NCBI GenBank assembly: GCA_963706315.1
Contig: CAVPMA010000024.1
Span: 139,814 to 203,813 of the forward strand
Direction of reading: 5' to 3'
Source: CALMEC01 sp963706315
GTDB lineage: Bacteria; Actinomycetota; Thermoleophilia; Miltoncostaeales; Miltoncostaeaceae
Length of the DNA stretch: 64,000 nt
Below the pieces are notes generated by a model. That model saw only the letters and a list, made by a program, of their open reading frames with translations, did not search any database and was not told where the DNA came from. Positions 9,204 to 18,394 of this stretch are shown one piece after another (the first letter of the stretch is position 1; each line of letters begins with the position of its first letter). The position numbers and the translations under genes were made by a program.

Positions 9204-9485
9204 CGCCGCTCCTCGTCGCCAACGAATCGACGGCACCCTAGCGCGGCTCCGTGACGTTCGGCCCTGAGATACGGCCACGGTTTCCTCGCGCGATGGTCCC
9301 ATTTCTGAAGGCAGCTCGGCCGAGTCGCGCGGAGGATCGACGTCGGGGGAGTACTCTCAACTCAGATGACGCTCGAGCTCGTCCTCCGGCGGACCGATAC
9401 CGTCCGCCCGAGGCCTGAGGAAGCTGCCGCCGGCCAGTTCCCTCCGCTTCTCGGTCGCCGACAGGCAGGCAGACCCGGAGGCTCT

Positions 9486-10649
9486 ATGCACACCCAAACC
9501 CTGCTGGAACGAAGGCGCGGGACCCCGCGGCTCCGCATTGGGCTCCTCGCACCCCCGTGGGTGCCGATTCCGCCACCATCGTACGGCGGCATCGAGCAGG
9601 TGGTCGCCACCCTCGCCGAGGGGCTCGTCGAGCGCGGCCACGAGGTGGTCCTCGTCGCCGCACCGGGCTCGTCGCTTGAAGGGGTCGAGATGGTGAGCCC
9701 GCTCGCGTTGCTGCCGGACATCATCGGCGAACCGGCCTCCGACTGGCGGCATGCGCTCGCCGGGATCGAGGAACTCGCAGCTGTCGACGTCATCATCGAC
9801 CACTCCGGTCCGCTCGGGGCGCTGCTCACCTCACGGCTTCATGTCCCCGGCCTTCACGTGACCCACGGCCCGCTCGAGGCCGTGCCCACGGAGATCTATG
9901 CGGGAATCGCCCGGCACTCGCCCCGACTCCGGCTGGTTGCGATCAGCAAGGCTCAGCGCGCGATGGCGCCGGGATTGCCGTTCGCCGGCGTGTGTTACAA
10001 CGGCCTCGCGCTCGACACCGCACGGTTTCGGGCCCGGCCGGACGGCTACCTCGCGTTCCTCGGGCGCATGTCGCCGGAGAAGGGTCCCGCTGACGCGATC
10101 CGCATCGCGCGACGTGCCGGCCTCCCGCTGCTGATCGGAGCCAAGTGCCGTGAGCCGGCAGAGCACGCGTACTTCGCGGAGCACGTCGCCCCCGAGTTGG
10201 GCGCCGACATCGTGTGGCTCGGAGAGCTCAACGCGGCGGAGAAGTACGACCTGCTGGCCGGTGCTCGGGCGCTGCTCTTCCCGATCGCCTGGCCGGAGCC
10301 GTTCGGCATGGTGATGATCGAGGCGATGGCCTGTGGGACGCCGGTTCTCGCGACGGCACGGGGCTCGGTGCCCGAGGTCGTGTCCGACGGCGTCACCGGC
10401 TTCGTTCGCGCCACCCCGGACGAGCTCATCGAGACGGTCGCCCGGATCGGCGAGCTCGACCGCCGCGCGTGCCGCCGGCGGGTCGCCGAGCTCTTCTCGG
10501 CGGACGCGATGACCGCCGGCTACGAGCGCCTCGCAAGCGCTGCGATCTCCGGACGCCGGGAACCCGCGATCGCATTCGCGTCGAGTGGCCACCGCCTCGA
10601 CGACGATGAGACGCTGCCGTCCGCCGAAGTTGCGACCGCGGGTGTGTGA
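9486..10649 (+). CDS. GT4-family glycosyltransferase
   Basis: A 387-residue GT-B fold glycosyltransferase of family 4. The N-terminal half has PPSYGGIEQVVATLAEGLVE with the Gly-rich acceptor-side loop. The C-terminal half has FLGRMSPEKGPADAIRIARR (nucleotide-sugar site start) and FPIAWPEPFGMVMIEAMACG, the E-x7-E motif region typical of GT4. ATG 9486 is chosen because GGAGG stands at 9476-9481; the frame runs open 40 codons further upstream without family-like sequence. It is followed after 46 bp by a debranching-type glycosidase, so it may act in storage or compatible-solute glycan metabolism, but the donor and acceptor cannot be read from sequence. Confidence 0.88.
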   Translation: MHTQTLLERRRGTPRLRIGLLAPPWVPIPPPSYGGIEQVVATLAEGLVERGHEVVLVAAPGSSLEGVEMVSPLALLPDIIGEPASDWRHALAGIEELAAVDVIIDHSGPLGALLTSRLHVPGLHVTHGPLEAVPTEIYAGIARHSPRLRLVAISKAQRAMAPGLPFAGVCYNGLALDTARFRARPDGYLAFLGRMSPEKGPADAIRIARRAGLPLLIGAKCREPAEHAYFAEHVAPELGADIVWLGELNAAEKYDLLAGARALLFPIAWPEPFGMVMIEAMACGTPVLATARGSVPEVVSDGVTGFVRATPDELIETVARIGELDRRACRRRVAELFSADAMTAGYERLASAAISGRREPAIAFASSGHRLDDDETLPSAEVATAGV

Positions 10650-10695
10650 CCCGCCCTCGCCGGGGGAGCCAACCGCCCCTGTCCGGGAGGAACCG

Positions 10696-12789
10696 GTGAT
10701 CCTCTCCGGCGGGAGCTCGACCGTGACCCTCATCGAGGGGTTGACGTTCGCGATCTCGGACCCCCTCGGCGACATGGGCGGAGGCGCCGATGGCTTCATC
10801 GCCGATGACACGCGGCACCTCTCGCGGCTGGCGGTCCAGGTCGACGGCGCCCCGCTCCACCCGCTTGGGGCGGCGCAGCTCGCCCCCTCCATCGCACGCT
10901 TCCGCGGCTTTGCCTCGCCGAGGCCGGGACACGTGGATCGACCGCTCGAGGTCGAACGTCGGCGACGGGTCGTCGCCGACGGGCTGGAGGAAGAGCTGGT
11001 TCTCCGATGGTGGGCCGAGTTGCCGTGCCGGGTGCCCGTGCTGCTCGAGGTGGGCGCGGACTTCGCCGATATCTTCGCCATCCGCGGCCTGAGCAGCGCG
11101 CTGCTCCCGCCGGCGGCATCCGTCCACACCGCGCCCACCGTCGACGGCATCCGCTTCTGGGATGAGGAGACCGGGCTGTCCACGTTGGTCCGGCTGGCCC
11201 CCGTCCCCGATTCACTCGATGGTGGAATCGCGAGCTGGTCGCCGTGCCTGCGTCGCGGGGAGCCCTGGCGGGTCCGCGTGACCGTCGAGGCGACGAGCGC
11301 CGGCGGGCGGCCGGCAGTCGGCCCGACCGGGCAGGGTGCGCGCTGCGTCGTCGATGTACGGAGCGAGCCGCCTGACCTGGGCAGGGGCTGCCGCCGCGCG
11401 CTGGCAGATCTCGATGCGCTGAGCATGCCGGACCGCCTCGACGGTGGTCGGCGCCTGGTGGCCGCCGGCATCCCGTGGTTCGTCGCGCTCTTCGGGCGAG
11501 ACAGCATCATCGCGGGGCACCAGGCTCGCGCCTTTCTGCCCGGCCAGATCATGGACACCCTCGCGGGGCTCGCCGCTCGTCAGGGCCGCGTGAGCGATCC
11601 GGGCAACGAGGAAGCACCGGGGAAGATTCTGCACGAGGTGCGCCTGACGCCCCGGCCCTGGCTGGGGGAGGGCACCATCGCCGGCGCCCGCCCGTACTAC
11701 GGCAGCGTGGACGCCACACCGCTGTTCCTGATCCTCTACGGGACCGCCCTCCGGTGGGGTGCGTCTCGCGCGACGTTGGCGGAGCTCCTTCCGGCGGCGC
11801 GCGCCGCGCTCTCGTGGATGCGCGGGCCTGGCGATCCCGATGGGGACGGCTTGCTGGAATACCGCGCGACCGGCGCCCGCTCGCTCAGCAACCAGAGCTG
11901 GAAGGATTCAGAGAACGCCGTCCAGTTCCCCGATGGGAGCTTGGCCGATGGACCGATCGCGATGGCGGAGGTGCAGGGGTATGCCTACCGCGCCCGGCGG
12001 GAGCTCGCCGAGGTGCTTCGCGCGCTCGGCGAGGATCGCGAAGCAAGCGATCTGGACGACGAGGCTGCGATCCTGCGCGACCTCATCCGCGACCGGTACT
12101 GGATCTCCGGTAACGACGGGCAGCCCGGCTATTTCGCCCTCGCCCTGGACGGTCACAAGCGTCGGGTGGGAAGCGTCGCGTCCAATATGGCGCACCTTCT
12201 GTGGTGCGACGTACCTTCCCACGACGAGGCCGTCCAGGTGGCGCGCCATCTGGCCGGGCCGGAGATGGCGAGCGGGTGGGGCCTTCGCACGCTGTCGCGT
12301 GCCATGACCGGGTTCAACCCGATCTCCTACCACGTCGGCTCGGTGTGGCCTCACGACACCGCCCTGGCATGCGAGGGACTGCGGCGGTACGGGCTCGACG
12401 AGCCTGCGATGGCCCTGGCGGACGACCTCATCTCCGCCATGACCCTGTTCGACCACCGGCTCCCGGAGCTCTTCGGCGGCCACGATCGCGAGCCGGGAGA
12501 CACCCCCACGCCGTACCCGACGGCCTGCCGCCCCCAGGCGTGGGCGGCCGGTGTCCCGCTCCAGCTCGCGACCATGTTCCTCGGGCTCGAGCCGCACGTC
12601 CCGGAGGGCAGGCTGCAACTCAACCCGCGGCTTCCGGCGGGAATCGACGCGCTGGAAGTACGTGGCATCGGGTTCCCGGGGGGACGCCTGTCCGTGCGGA
12701 TCGACAAGTCCGGGGTCCAGGTGATCGATGCTCCCGACGGCCTCGTCGTCGAGCTGCGCCACGCGACCGCGGTCGCCGGCGGGGTGTGA
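10696..12789 (+). CDS. Glycogen debranching enzyme-like glycosidase (N-terminal GDE domain + amylo-alpha-1,6-glucosidase-like catalytic domain)
   Basis: A 697-residue protein with an N-terminal beta-rich domain (about 5-240) seen in bacterial debranching-like proteins, including GGADGFIADDTRHLSRL. A C-terminal (alpha/alpha)6 barrel (about 280-680) follows, with IPWFVALFGRDSIIAGHQ, GSVDATPLFL, DGDGLLEYR, SNQSWKDSENAVQF and YHVGSVWPHDTALA. These are the recurrent catalytic-face motifs of the amylo-alpha-1,6-glucosidase / MGH-type clan. The start is GTG 10696, with GGGAGG 5-10 nt upstream. It lies in a probable operon with the upstream GT4 gene. The likely role is trimming of glycogen or other alpha-glucans; the precise linkage is inferred from family only. 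Confidence 0.86.
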   Translation: MILSGGSSTVTLIEGLTFAISDPLGDMGGGADGFIADDTRHLSRLAVQVDGAPLHPLGAAQLAPSIARFRGFASPRPGHVDRPLEVERRRRVVADGLEEELVLRWWAELPCRVPVLLEVGADFADIFAIRGLSSALLPPAASVHTAPTVDGIRFWDEETGLSTLVRLAPVPDSLDGGIASWSPCLRRGEPWRVRVTVEATSAGGRPAVGPTGQGARCVVDVRSEPPDLGRGCRRALADLDALSMPDRLDGGRRLVAAGIPWFVALFGRDSIIAGHQARAFLPGQIMDTLAGLAARQGRVSDPGNEEAPGKILHEVRLTPRPWLGEGTIAGARPYYGSVDATPLFLILYGTALRWGASRATLAELLPAARAALSWMRGPGDPDGDGLLEYRATGARSLSNQSWKDSENAVQFPDGSLADGPIAMAEVQGYAYRARRELAEVLRALGEDREASDLDDEAAILRDLIRDRYWISGNDGQPGYFALALDGHKRRVGSVASNMAHLLWCDVPSHDEAVQVARHLAGPEMASGWGLRTLSRAMTGFNPISYHVGSVWPHDTALACEGLRRYGLDEPAMALADDLISAMTLFDHRLPELFGGHDREPGDTPTPYPTACRPQAWAAGVPLQLATMFLGLEPHVPEGRLQLNPRLPAGIDALEVRGIGFPGGRLSVRIDKSGVQVIDAPDGLVVELRHATAVAGGV

Positions 12790-12835
12790 GCGTCGCCGCT
12801 GCGCCCGCCGGCCCGCTCTGAGAGCATTCGGGGCA

Positions 12836-13210
12836 ATGGCGCTCAACGTCCTCGGGGAAGATCTCCAGCCCTGTTCGTTCGACCCGGTGACCGGCTACTT
12901 CCGGGACGGGTGCTGCAACACGGGCTCCGGTGATCTCGGCGTCCACACGGTCTGCGCGGTGATGACCGAGGAGTTCCTCTCGTTCTCGATGGCGTGCGGC
13001 AACGACCTCTCGACGCCGCGCCCCGAGTTCGGGTTCGCCGGGCTCAAACCGGGCGATCGGTGGTGCCTGTGCGCGCCGCGGTGGCAGGAGGCCTACGACG
13101 CCGGGATGGCGCCGCAGGTGATCCTCGCCGCAACGCACGAGCTGACCCTGGAGTGGTGCGACCGGGCCGCGCTCCTGGAGTACGCGGTCGATGCCGCGGG
13201 CTCCGGCTGA
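12836..13210 (+). CDS. DUF2237 family protein
   Basis: A 124-residue soluble protein beginning MALNVLGEDLQPCS. It contains GYFRDGCCNTGSGDLGVHTV, CAVMTEEFLSFS and GLKPGDRWCLCAPRWQEA, the conserved Cys-rich and Trp motifs of DUF2237. The Cys residues (the CC pair, CAVM, WCLC) suggest metal binding or redox chemistry, but no function is established for the family. It starts 46 bp after the debranching gene on the same strand, so it may be the last gene of that group. It ends 42 bp before the end of the convergent metallohydrolase. Confidence 0.85.
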   Translation: MALNVLGEDLQPCSFDPVTGYFRDGCCNTGSGDLGVHTVCAVMTEEFLSFSMACGNDLSTPRPEFGFAGLKPGDRWCLCAPRWQEAYDAGMAPQVILAATHELTLEWCDRAALLEYAVDAAGSG

Positions 13211-13252
13211 CGCCTCTGGCTCGGCCGGGCGGGGCACCGGCAGGGGCGGGGG

Positions 13253-13996
13253 TCAATGCGCGTCGATTTCCAGCGAGTCGCCAGGCGGGACGACGATCAC
13301 ATGCGTGTCCGGGGCCGTCCCGCGGGCGAGCCGTGCGAACTCGTGGGGCGGGTCGTGAAGGTACGCGGCCTTCCTCGAGACGTGCAGCGGGCGGAGCGTG
13401 CCCCAGTGGATCGGCACGGCGACCCGCGGTCGAAGGAGCGCAAGCGCCTCGGCAGCCTGCGACGGGTCGAGGTGGCCGGGGCCGAGGCTGGGTCCCCACC
13501 CCGCGATGGGCAGCAGCGCCAGGTCCAGATCATCGGCGAGGTCGGCCATCTGCGGGAACAGTGCGGTGTCGCCGGCGAAGTAGACCCGGGAGGATCCTTG
13601 GAAGAGGTATCCCAGCGACGCTGCGTGCAGGCGTCCTCGCCGGGCGTCGTGCACCGCGGGCGTCGCGCGTATCCGAAGTCCGCCGACGTGGGTTTCGTCG
13701 TCCGCGGCGACCTCGCTCACCGACGAGAAGCCGAGGCGGGTGAGGTAGCCGCCGGCTCCACGCGGTGCGACGATCGGGACGTGCCGCCCCAGGCGACGCA
13801 GGGATGGCAGGTCGAGATGATCCCGGTGGACGTGCGAAACGAGTATCGCGTCGATCCGATCGGCCGCGGCCGCGTCGACGGGCGTCGTACGGCGCAGGAA
13901 CACGACGTGGTTTCGCAGCAGCGGGTCGGTCAGGACCCTCACGCCGTCCAGGTCGACCAGAACCGTGCTGTGGCCCAGCCAGGTGATCCGGTTCAC
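13253..13996 (-). CDS. MBL-fold metal-dependent hydrolase (UlaG / NAPE-PLD-like)
   Basis: A 247-residue metallo-beta-lactamase-fold protein. The metal motif is SHVHRDHLD (HxHxDH), with the N-terminal strand ITWLGHSTVLVDLDG, then YFAGDTALF (Asp ligand) and VPIHWGTLRP (late His). This architecture matches UlaG-like and NAPE-PLD-like hydrolases rather than beta-lactamases. It starts with GTG at 13996, overlapping the TGA of copA as GTGA, which implies translational coupling. It is the last gene of the hemE-hemH-copA operon. The substrate is unknown. Confidence 0.87.
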   Translation of the reverse strand: MNRITWLGHSTVLVDLDGVRVLTDPLLRNHVVFLRRTTPVDAAAADRIDAILVSHVHRDHLDLPSLRRLGRHVPIVAPRGAGGYLTRLGFSSVSEVAADDETHVGGLRIRATPAVHDARRGRLHAASLGYLFQGSSRVYFAGDTALFPQMADLADDLDLALLPIAGWGPSLGPGHLDPSQAAEALALLRPRVAVPIHWGTLRPLHVSRKAAYLHDPPHEFARLARGTAPDTHVIVVPPGDSLEIDAH

Positions 13997-16155
13997 GGGG
14001 CGGCGTCGGCCGGGTCGAGGCCATCGCGCAGGCTTCTGAACCTCCGGAGCCGCAGACTGTTGGTCACCACGAACACGCTCGAGAACGCCATCGCGGCACC
14101 GGCGACGATCGGGTTGAGCAGCCCGGCGACGGCGAGCGGTATGGCGGCGACGTTGTAGGCGAACGCCCAGAACAGGTTGCCCTTGATCGTTCGCAGCGTG
14201 CTGCGCGACAGGCGGATCGCGTCGACGGCGGCGCGCAGGTCGCCGGACATGAGGGTCAGGTCGCTCGCCTCGATCGCGACGTCCGCACCCGTGCCGATCG
14301 CCAGGCCCAGGTCGGCCTGCGCGAGTGCCGGGGCGTCGTTGATCCCGTCGCCGACCATCGCGACCACATGCCCCGAGTCCTGGAGCGACTGCACCACCGC
14401 CGCCTTGCCGTCCGGCAGCACGCCCGCGTGGACGCGGTCGATCCCGACGGCGTCGGCGATCGGACGCGCCGCCGCCTCGGTGTCGCCGGTCAGCAGGACG
14501 GGGGTGAGACCCAGGTCGAGGAGCGCACTCACGGCCTCGGCGCTGGTGGGTTTGACGGTGTCGCGCACGGTCAGCGTCGCCCGCGGCCGCCCGTCCCAGC
14601 TCACGGTGATCGCCCCGTCGCGCCGTGCCACCTCGACGTCCCGGCCTTCCACCGCGCCGTAGACCCCAACGCCCGGGACGTTGCGGAACGCGGTGACATC
14701 GGGCAGGGGGCCCGTCTCGCGCTCTGCGGCCGTCGCGACCGCCCTGGCCACCGGATGCTCGCTGGCGCGCTCCACCGCACCCGCGAGCCGCAGGACCTCG
14801 TCGCGCGTCGCCCCGTTGAGCAGGGCGACGTCCACCAGTTCCATCCGGCCCTCGGTGACCGTGCCGGTCTTGTCGAGCACGATGGTGTCGATGCGGCGGG
14901 TCTCCTCGAGCACCTGCGGCCCGGTGATGAGGACGCCCATCCTGGCGCCGCGGCCGGTGCCCACCATCAGGGCGGTCGGTGTCGCAAGGCCGAGGGCGCA
15001 CGGGCACGCGATGACCAGCACTGACACGGCGGCTTCGAACGCGAACTGGGCGGAGCGCCCCGCCACGAGCCACCCCACGAGCGTCCCGACGGCGATGAGG
15101 ATCACGACCGGTACGAACACCGCCGACACCCGGTCGGCGAGCCGTTGCACCGGCGCCTTGCCCGTCTGCGCCGCGGCGACCATCCTGGTGATCTGCGCGA
15201 GCGCCGTCGCGGCGCCCACCCGCGTTGCCCGGACCACGAGTCGTCCATCTATGTTCAGCGTCCCGCCGACGACCTCGTCGCCCGGCGTCACGTCGACGGG
15301 TACCGACTCGCCGGTCAGGAGCGACCGGTCCACCGCGGACTCGCCGGACTCCACCACGCCGTCGGTGGGGATGCGCTCCCCGGGGCGCACCACGAACAGG
15401 TCGTCCACCGCGACCTCGGCCACCGGAACGGTGACCTCGGCACCGTCGCGGATCGCGTGCGCCTCCTTCGCCCCGAGCTCCATGAGCGACCGGATCGCGT
15501 CACCCGCTTTGCCCGTCGCGCGGGCCTCCAGGTACCGACCGAGCAGGATCAGTGCCGTGACCGCGGCCGCGACCTCCAGGTAGATGTCCACGTCGTCGCC
15601 GACGCCGAGCTCGAAGCCGGTCGTCATCCGCATGTCGAGAGCGCCGGCGCCCATCGCGAGCATGGCGACGATGGACCATCCGTACGCGGCCAGGGTGCCA
15701 ATGCTGATGAGGGTGTCCATCGTGACCGCGCGATGACGCAGGTTGAGGAGCGTTGCTCGGTGGATCGGCCAGCCGCACCACGCCACGACCGGCGTGGCGA
15801 GCGCGAGCGATACCCACTGCCAGCCGTCGAACTGGAGTGAGGACACCATGGACATGAGCACGACGGGGATCGACAGGGCGATCGCGATCGCGAGCCGCAG
15901 GCCGAGGCGGTCGTCCTGCTCCTGGTGCACGTGGCCCGGCAGGGCGGCGTGGTAGCCGATGGCCTCGACGGCGTCGACGAGGTCACGGGGGGCGGTGCGG
16001 CCCGGGTCGTAGGCCACGGTTGCGGTCTCGGTCGCGTAGTTGACGCTCGCCGCGACTCCCTCGAGCCGGTTGAGCCGCCGCTCGATGCGGGTCGCGCACG
16101 AGGCGCAGGTCATCCCCTCGATGGGGAGGTCGACCTGCTCCAGCGACTCGGCCAT
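13993..16155 (-). CDS. copA: Copper-translocating P1B-type ATPase
   Basis: A 720-residue membrane ATPase that moves Cu(I) across the membrane. It has one N-terminal heavy-metal-binding domain with GMTCASC (about 14-20), an actuator TGES (LLTGESVPVD), the transmembrane metal site CPC (VIACPCALGLATPTALM), the phosphorylation site DKTGTVTEG, the SEHPVARA nucleotide-domain motif, and MVGDGINDAPALAQADLG. This set defines a P1B-1 Cu+ ATPase. ATG 16155 places the metal-binding domain at the N-terminus; the open frame upstream is Arg/Pro/Ser-rich and overlaps hemH. It follows hemH by 40 bp and overlaps the metallohydrolase gene by four bases. The heme context hints at a role in metallating a copper-containing oxidase, though simple copper export is equally possible. 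Confidence 0.94.
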   Translation of the reverse strand: MAESLEQVDLPIEGMTCASCATRIERRLNRLEGVAASVNYATETATVAYDPGRTAPRDLVDAVEAIGYHAALPGHVHQEQDDRLGLRLAIAIALSIPVVLMSMVSSLQFDGWQWVSLALATPVVAWCGWPIHRATLLNLRHRAVTMDTLISIGTLAAYGWSIVAMLAMGAGALDMRMTTGFELGVGDDVDIYLEVAAAVTALILLGRYLEARATGKAGDAIRSLMELGAKEAHAIRDGAEVTVPVAEVAVDDLFVVRPGERIPTDGVVESGESAVDRSLLTGESVPVDVTPGDEVVGGTLNIDGRLVVRATRVGAATALAQITRMVAAAQTGKAPVQRLADRVSAVFVPVVILIAVGTLVGWLVAGRSAQFAFEAAVSVLVIACPCALGLATPTALMVGTGRGARMGVLITGPQVLEETRRIDTIVLDKTGTVTEGRMELVDVALLNGATRDEVLRLAGAVERASEHPVARAVATAAERETGPLPDVTAFRNVPGVGVYGAVEGRDVEVARRDGAITVSWDGRPRATLTVRDTVKPTSAEAVSALLDLGLTPVLLTGDTEAAARPIADAVGIDRVHAGVLPDGKAAVVQSLQDSGHVVAMVGDGINDAPALAQADLGLAIGTGADVAIEASDLTLMSGDLRAAVDAIRLSRSTLRTIKGNLFWAFAYNVAAIPLAVAGLLNPIVAGAAMAFSSVFVVTNSLRLRRFRSLRDGLDPADAAP

Positions 16156-16195
16156 ACGCCGATGGTACCCCTGCTTCGCCCGCCGGGGCCGTGGG

Positions 16196-17110
16196 CTACG
16201 CGGTGGCCGCGACCTCCCGTTCGACAACCTGCCGCAGCGCGTCGATGAACGTGGGGGCGGTGTTCGGGACCGGCACCCGGTGGAAGGCGAGTCCGACCTC
16301 CTCGGCCTCCTCACGTCCTGCGATGTCGATGTCGTACAGCGTCTCGAGGTGGTCGGAGACGAACTGGACGGGCACGAAGATCACCCCGGCGTGTCCGGCC
16401 TTGGCCAGGTCGGGGACGAGGTCCTTGAAGTCGGGCGTGAGCCACTCCTCGGGCGTGTGGCCCGCGCTCTGGTAGCCGAACTGCCACTGGTCGTCCCGCA
16501 GGCCGACGCGGCCGGCGACCGTCCTGATCGTCTCGTGGATCTGGTCGAGGTATCCGGTGTCGCGCTCGACGACCGCCTTCGGGAGGCTGTGGGCGGTGAA
16601 GACGATCGGCAGATCGCCGGCGCTGCCGATGGTCTCCGTGACACGCTCGGCGAGCGAGTCGATCCAGCCCGGCACGTCGTACCAGGCGCCGGCGACGGTG
16701 ACGGGGATCGCGATGCCGCGCTCGGCGATCGTCTCCTCGACCGCGCGGTCGTACCCGCCCATGATCAGCGACGAGTACTGGGGCGCGAGCACGATTGCGA
16801 TCACCCGGTCGACGCCGGCGTCGACGAGCCGTGTGAGGGCTTCGGGAATGCGCGGCTCGGTGTGCAGCATGCCGACCTCCACCAGGAAGCTGCCGGGGCC
16901 GTGCTCCCGGTCGAGGAGCTCCCGCAGCGCCGCGCCCTGGGCGAGGGTGATGTCGATGAGCGGCGAGCGGCCGACGAGGTCGAACCGGCGCTTGAACTCC
17001 GCGACGGTGTCGGCCGGCGGCTCGCGCCGGTACACGCTTCGCAGGTAGTCCTCGACGCCGTCGGAGGTCACCGACGTCCCGAAGGTCATCAGCAGGACGC
17101 CGGTGCTCAA
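16196..17110 (-). CDS. hemH: Ferrochelatase (HemH/CpfC family)
   Basis: A 304-residue enzyme that inserts Fe2+ into a porphyrin ring at the end of heme synthesis. Family features: GVLLMTFGTSVTSDGVEDYL at the N-terminus, FTAHSLPKAVVERDTGY (the conserved His of the active site), and WQFGYQSAG with the C-terminal His/Glu-containing region. The TTG start at 17110 overlaps the hemE TGA as TTGA, implying translational coupling. In actinobacteria and Firmicutes this family usually acts on coproporphyrin III (CpfC) rather than protoporphyrin IX. Which substrate applies here depends on whether hemY/hemQ (ChdC) genes are elsewhere; none are in the window. A TTG start is unusual, but the first later ATG (residue 8) would truncate the first strand. 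Confidence 0.92.
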   Translation of the reverse strand: MSTGVLLMTFGTSVTSDGVEDYLRSVYRREPPADTVAEFKRRFDLVGRSPLIDITLAQGAALRELLDREHGPGSFLVEVGMLHTEPRIPEALTRLVDAGVDRVIAIVLAPQYSSLIMGGYDRAVEETIAERGIAIPVTVAGAWYDVPGWIDSLAERVTETIGSAGDLPIVFTAHSLPKAVVERDTGYLDQIHETIRTVAGRVGLRDDQWQFGYQSAGHTPEEWLTPDFKDLVPDLAKAGHAGVIFVPVQFVSDHLETLYDIDIAGREEAEEVGLAFHRVPVPNTAPTFIDALRQVVEREVAATA

Positions 17111-18177
17111 CGGCTCGTGCTCCGGGTGGTGTCGTGGACGTGCTCCACGAGCCGGGCGAGCTGCGCGGGGTCGGTATCGGGCAGCACGCCGTGCCCCAGG
17201 TTGAACACGTGACCCGGCCGTCCGCCGGCCTCGGCCAGCACGCGGTCGGCCTCGCCTGCGATCGCGTCCCAGCCGGCCAGGAGCACCGTGGGGTCGAGGT
17301 TCCCCTGGATGCCCTTGTCGTGGCCGATTCGCCTCCAGGCATCGTCCAGCCCGACTCGCCAGTCCACGCAGACGAGGTCTGAGCCGGCGGATGCGAGCTG
17401 CTCGAGCATCCCGCCGACGCCGGTCCCGAAGTGGATCGTGGGAACACCGGTCTCGCGCACCGCGTCGAAGATGCGCCGGCTGAAGGGCAGCACGTGGGTC
17501 TCGTACGCGGACGGTCCCAGGTCGCCGATCCAGGAGTCGAAGAGCTGCAACACCTGCGCCCCGGCGTCCACCTGGGCGTTCAGGTAGCGGACCGTGACCT
17601 CGGTGAGGGTCTCCATCAGCTCCGCCCACAGCGCCGGCCGGCCGTACATGAGGGCCTTCGCCCGGCCGCGATCCTTGCTGGGCTTCCCCTCGATCATGTA
17701 CGAAGCCAGGGTGTATGGCGCCCCCGCGAATCCCACCAGCGCGGCGCGGCCGTCCAGCTCGCGTCGCACCATCCGGAGCGCTTCGAAGATCTCGGGGGTC
17801 GCTTCCTCGGCCTCGACGACACGCAGCGCCCGTACCGCGGCCTCGTCGCGCACCGGCTCGTGGATGATCGGGCCGATGCCGGGGTCGATCGAGAACGGCA
17901 CGCCCATGCCGTACAGCGGCAGCATGATGTCGGCGTAGAGCACCGCCGCGTCGACGCCCATGAGGTCGACCGGCATCAGGGTGACCTGCGTGCAGAGATC
18001 CGGCGTGCGGGTCATCGTGAGGATGTCGTACTTCTCGCGGAGCTCCCGGTACTCCGCGAGGCAGCGTCCCGCCTGGCGCATGAACCACACCGGGGTGCAG
18101 TCCACCGGCTCCAGCCGGCACGCTCCCAGCATTCGCTCCTCGCCGGTGAGGGTCCCGACGGCGGTCTCGGATGACAT
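17107..18177 (-). CDS. hemE: Uroporphyrinogen decarboxylase
   Basis: A 356-residue enzyme that decarboxylates the four acetate side chains of uroporphyrinogen III to give coproporphyrinogen III. The diagnostic N-terminal signature PVWFMRQAGRCLAEYREL is present, as are the second signature GFAGAPYTLASYMIEG and the Asp/His catalytic elements. The length is normal. The start is ATG 18177 with GGAGG about 5 nt upstream. It is the first gene of an operon running hemE-hemH-copA-metallohydrolase, with a four-base overlap with hemH. It lies divergent from a GST gene 217 bp away, where the operon promoter must be. Confidence 0.96.
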   Translation of the reverse strand: MSSETAVGTLTGEERMLGACRLEPVDCTPVWFMRQAGRCLAEYRELREKYDILTMTRTPDLCTQVTLMPVDLMGVDAAVLYADIMLPLYGMGVPFSIDPGIGPIIHEPVRDEAAVRALRVVEAEEATPEIFEALRMVRRELDGRAALVGFAGAPYTLASYMIEGKPSKDRGRAKALMYGRPALWAELMETLTEVTVRYLNAQVDAGAQVLQLFDSWIGDLGPSAYETHVLPFSRRIFDAVRETGVPTIHFGTGVGGMLEQLASAGSDLVCVDWRVGLDDAWRRIGHDKGIQGNLDPTVLLAGWDAIAGEADRVLAEAGGRPGHVFNLGHGVLPDTDPAQLARLVEHVHDTTRSTSR

Positions 18178-18394
18178 CCATACCTCCAGTGGCGGACGCG
18201 AAGGACCGGTGCAGCAACGCTAGCGAACGTGCGGCGAGCGGCGGGGGACAGCCGTCCCGCCACGGACCGCCCAAGGACCCCGCTCGGCCCGGTCCGCCGC
18301 GCTCGGCGGGCGCTCCCCGTCGATCGCTCGCGCTCATCATCGTGATTCCGCACACCGGTTTGCGCGGCCGGGCGCCGTCAGCGAGGCTCCGGCC

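Noticed and set aside
16156..16314. N-terminal extension of the copper ATPase
   Set aside because: The extra 53 codons overlap the upstream hemH gene and are Arg/Pro/Ser-rich. ATG 16155 places the metal-binding domain at the normal position.
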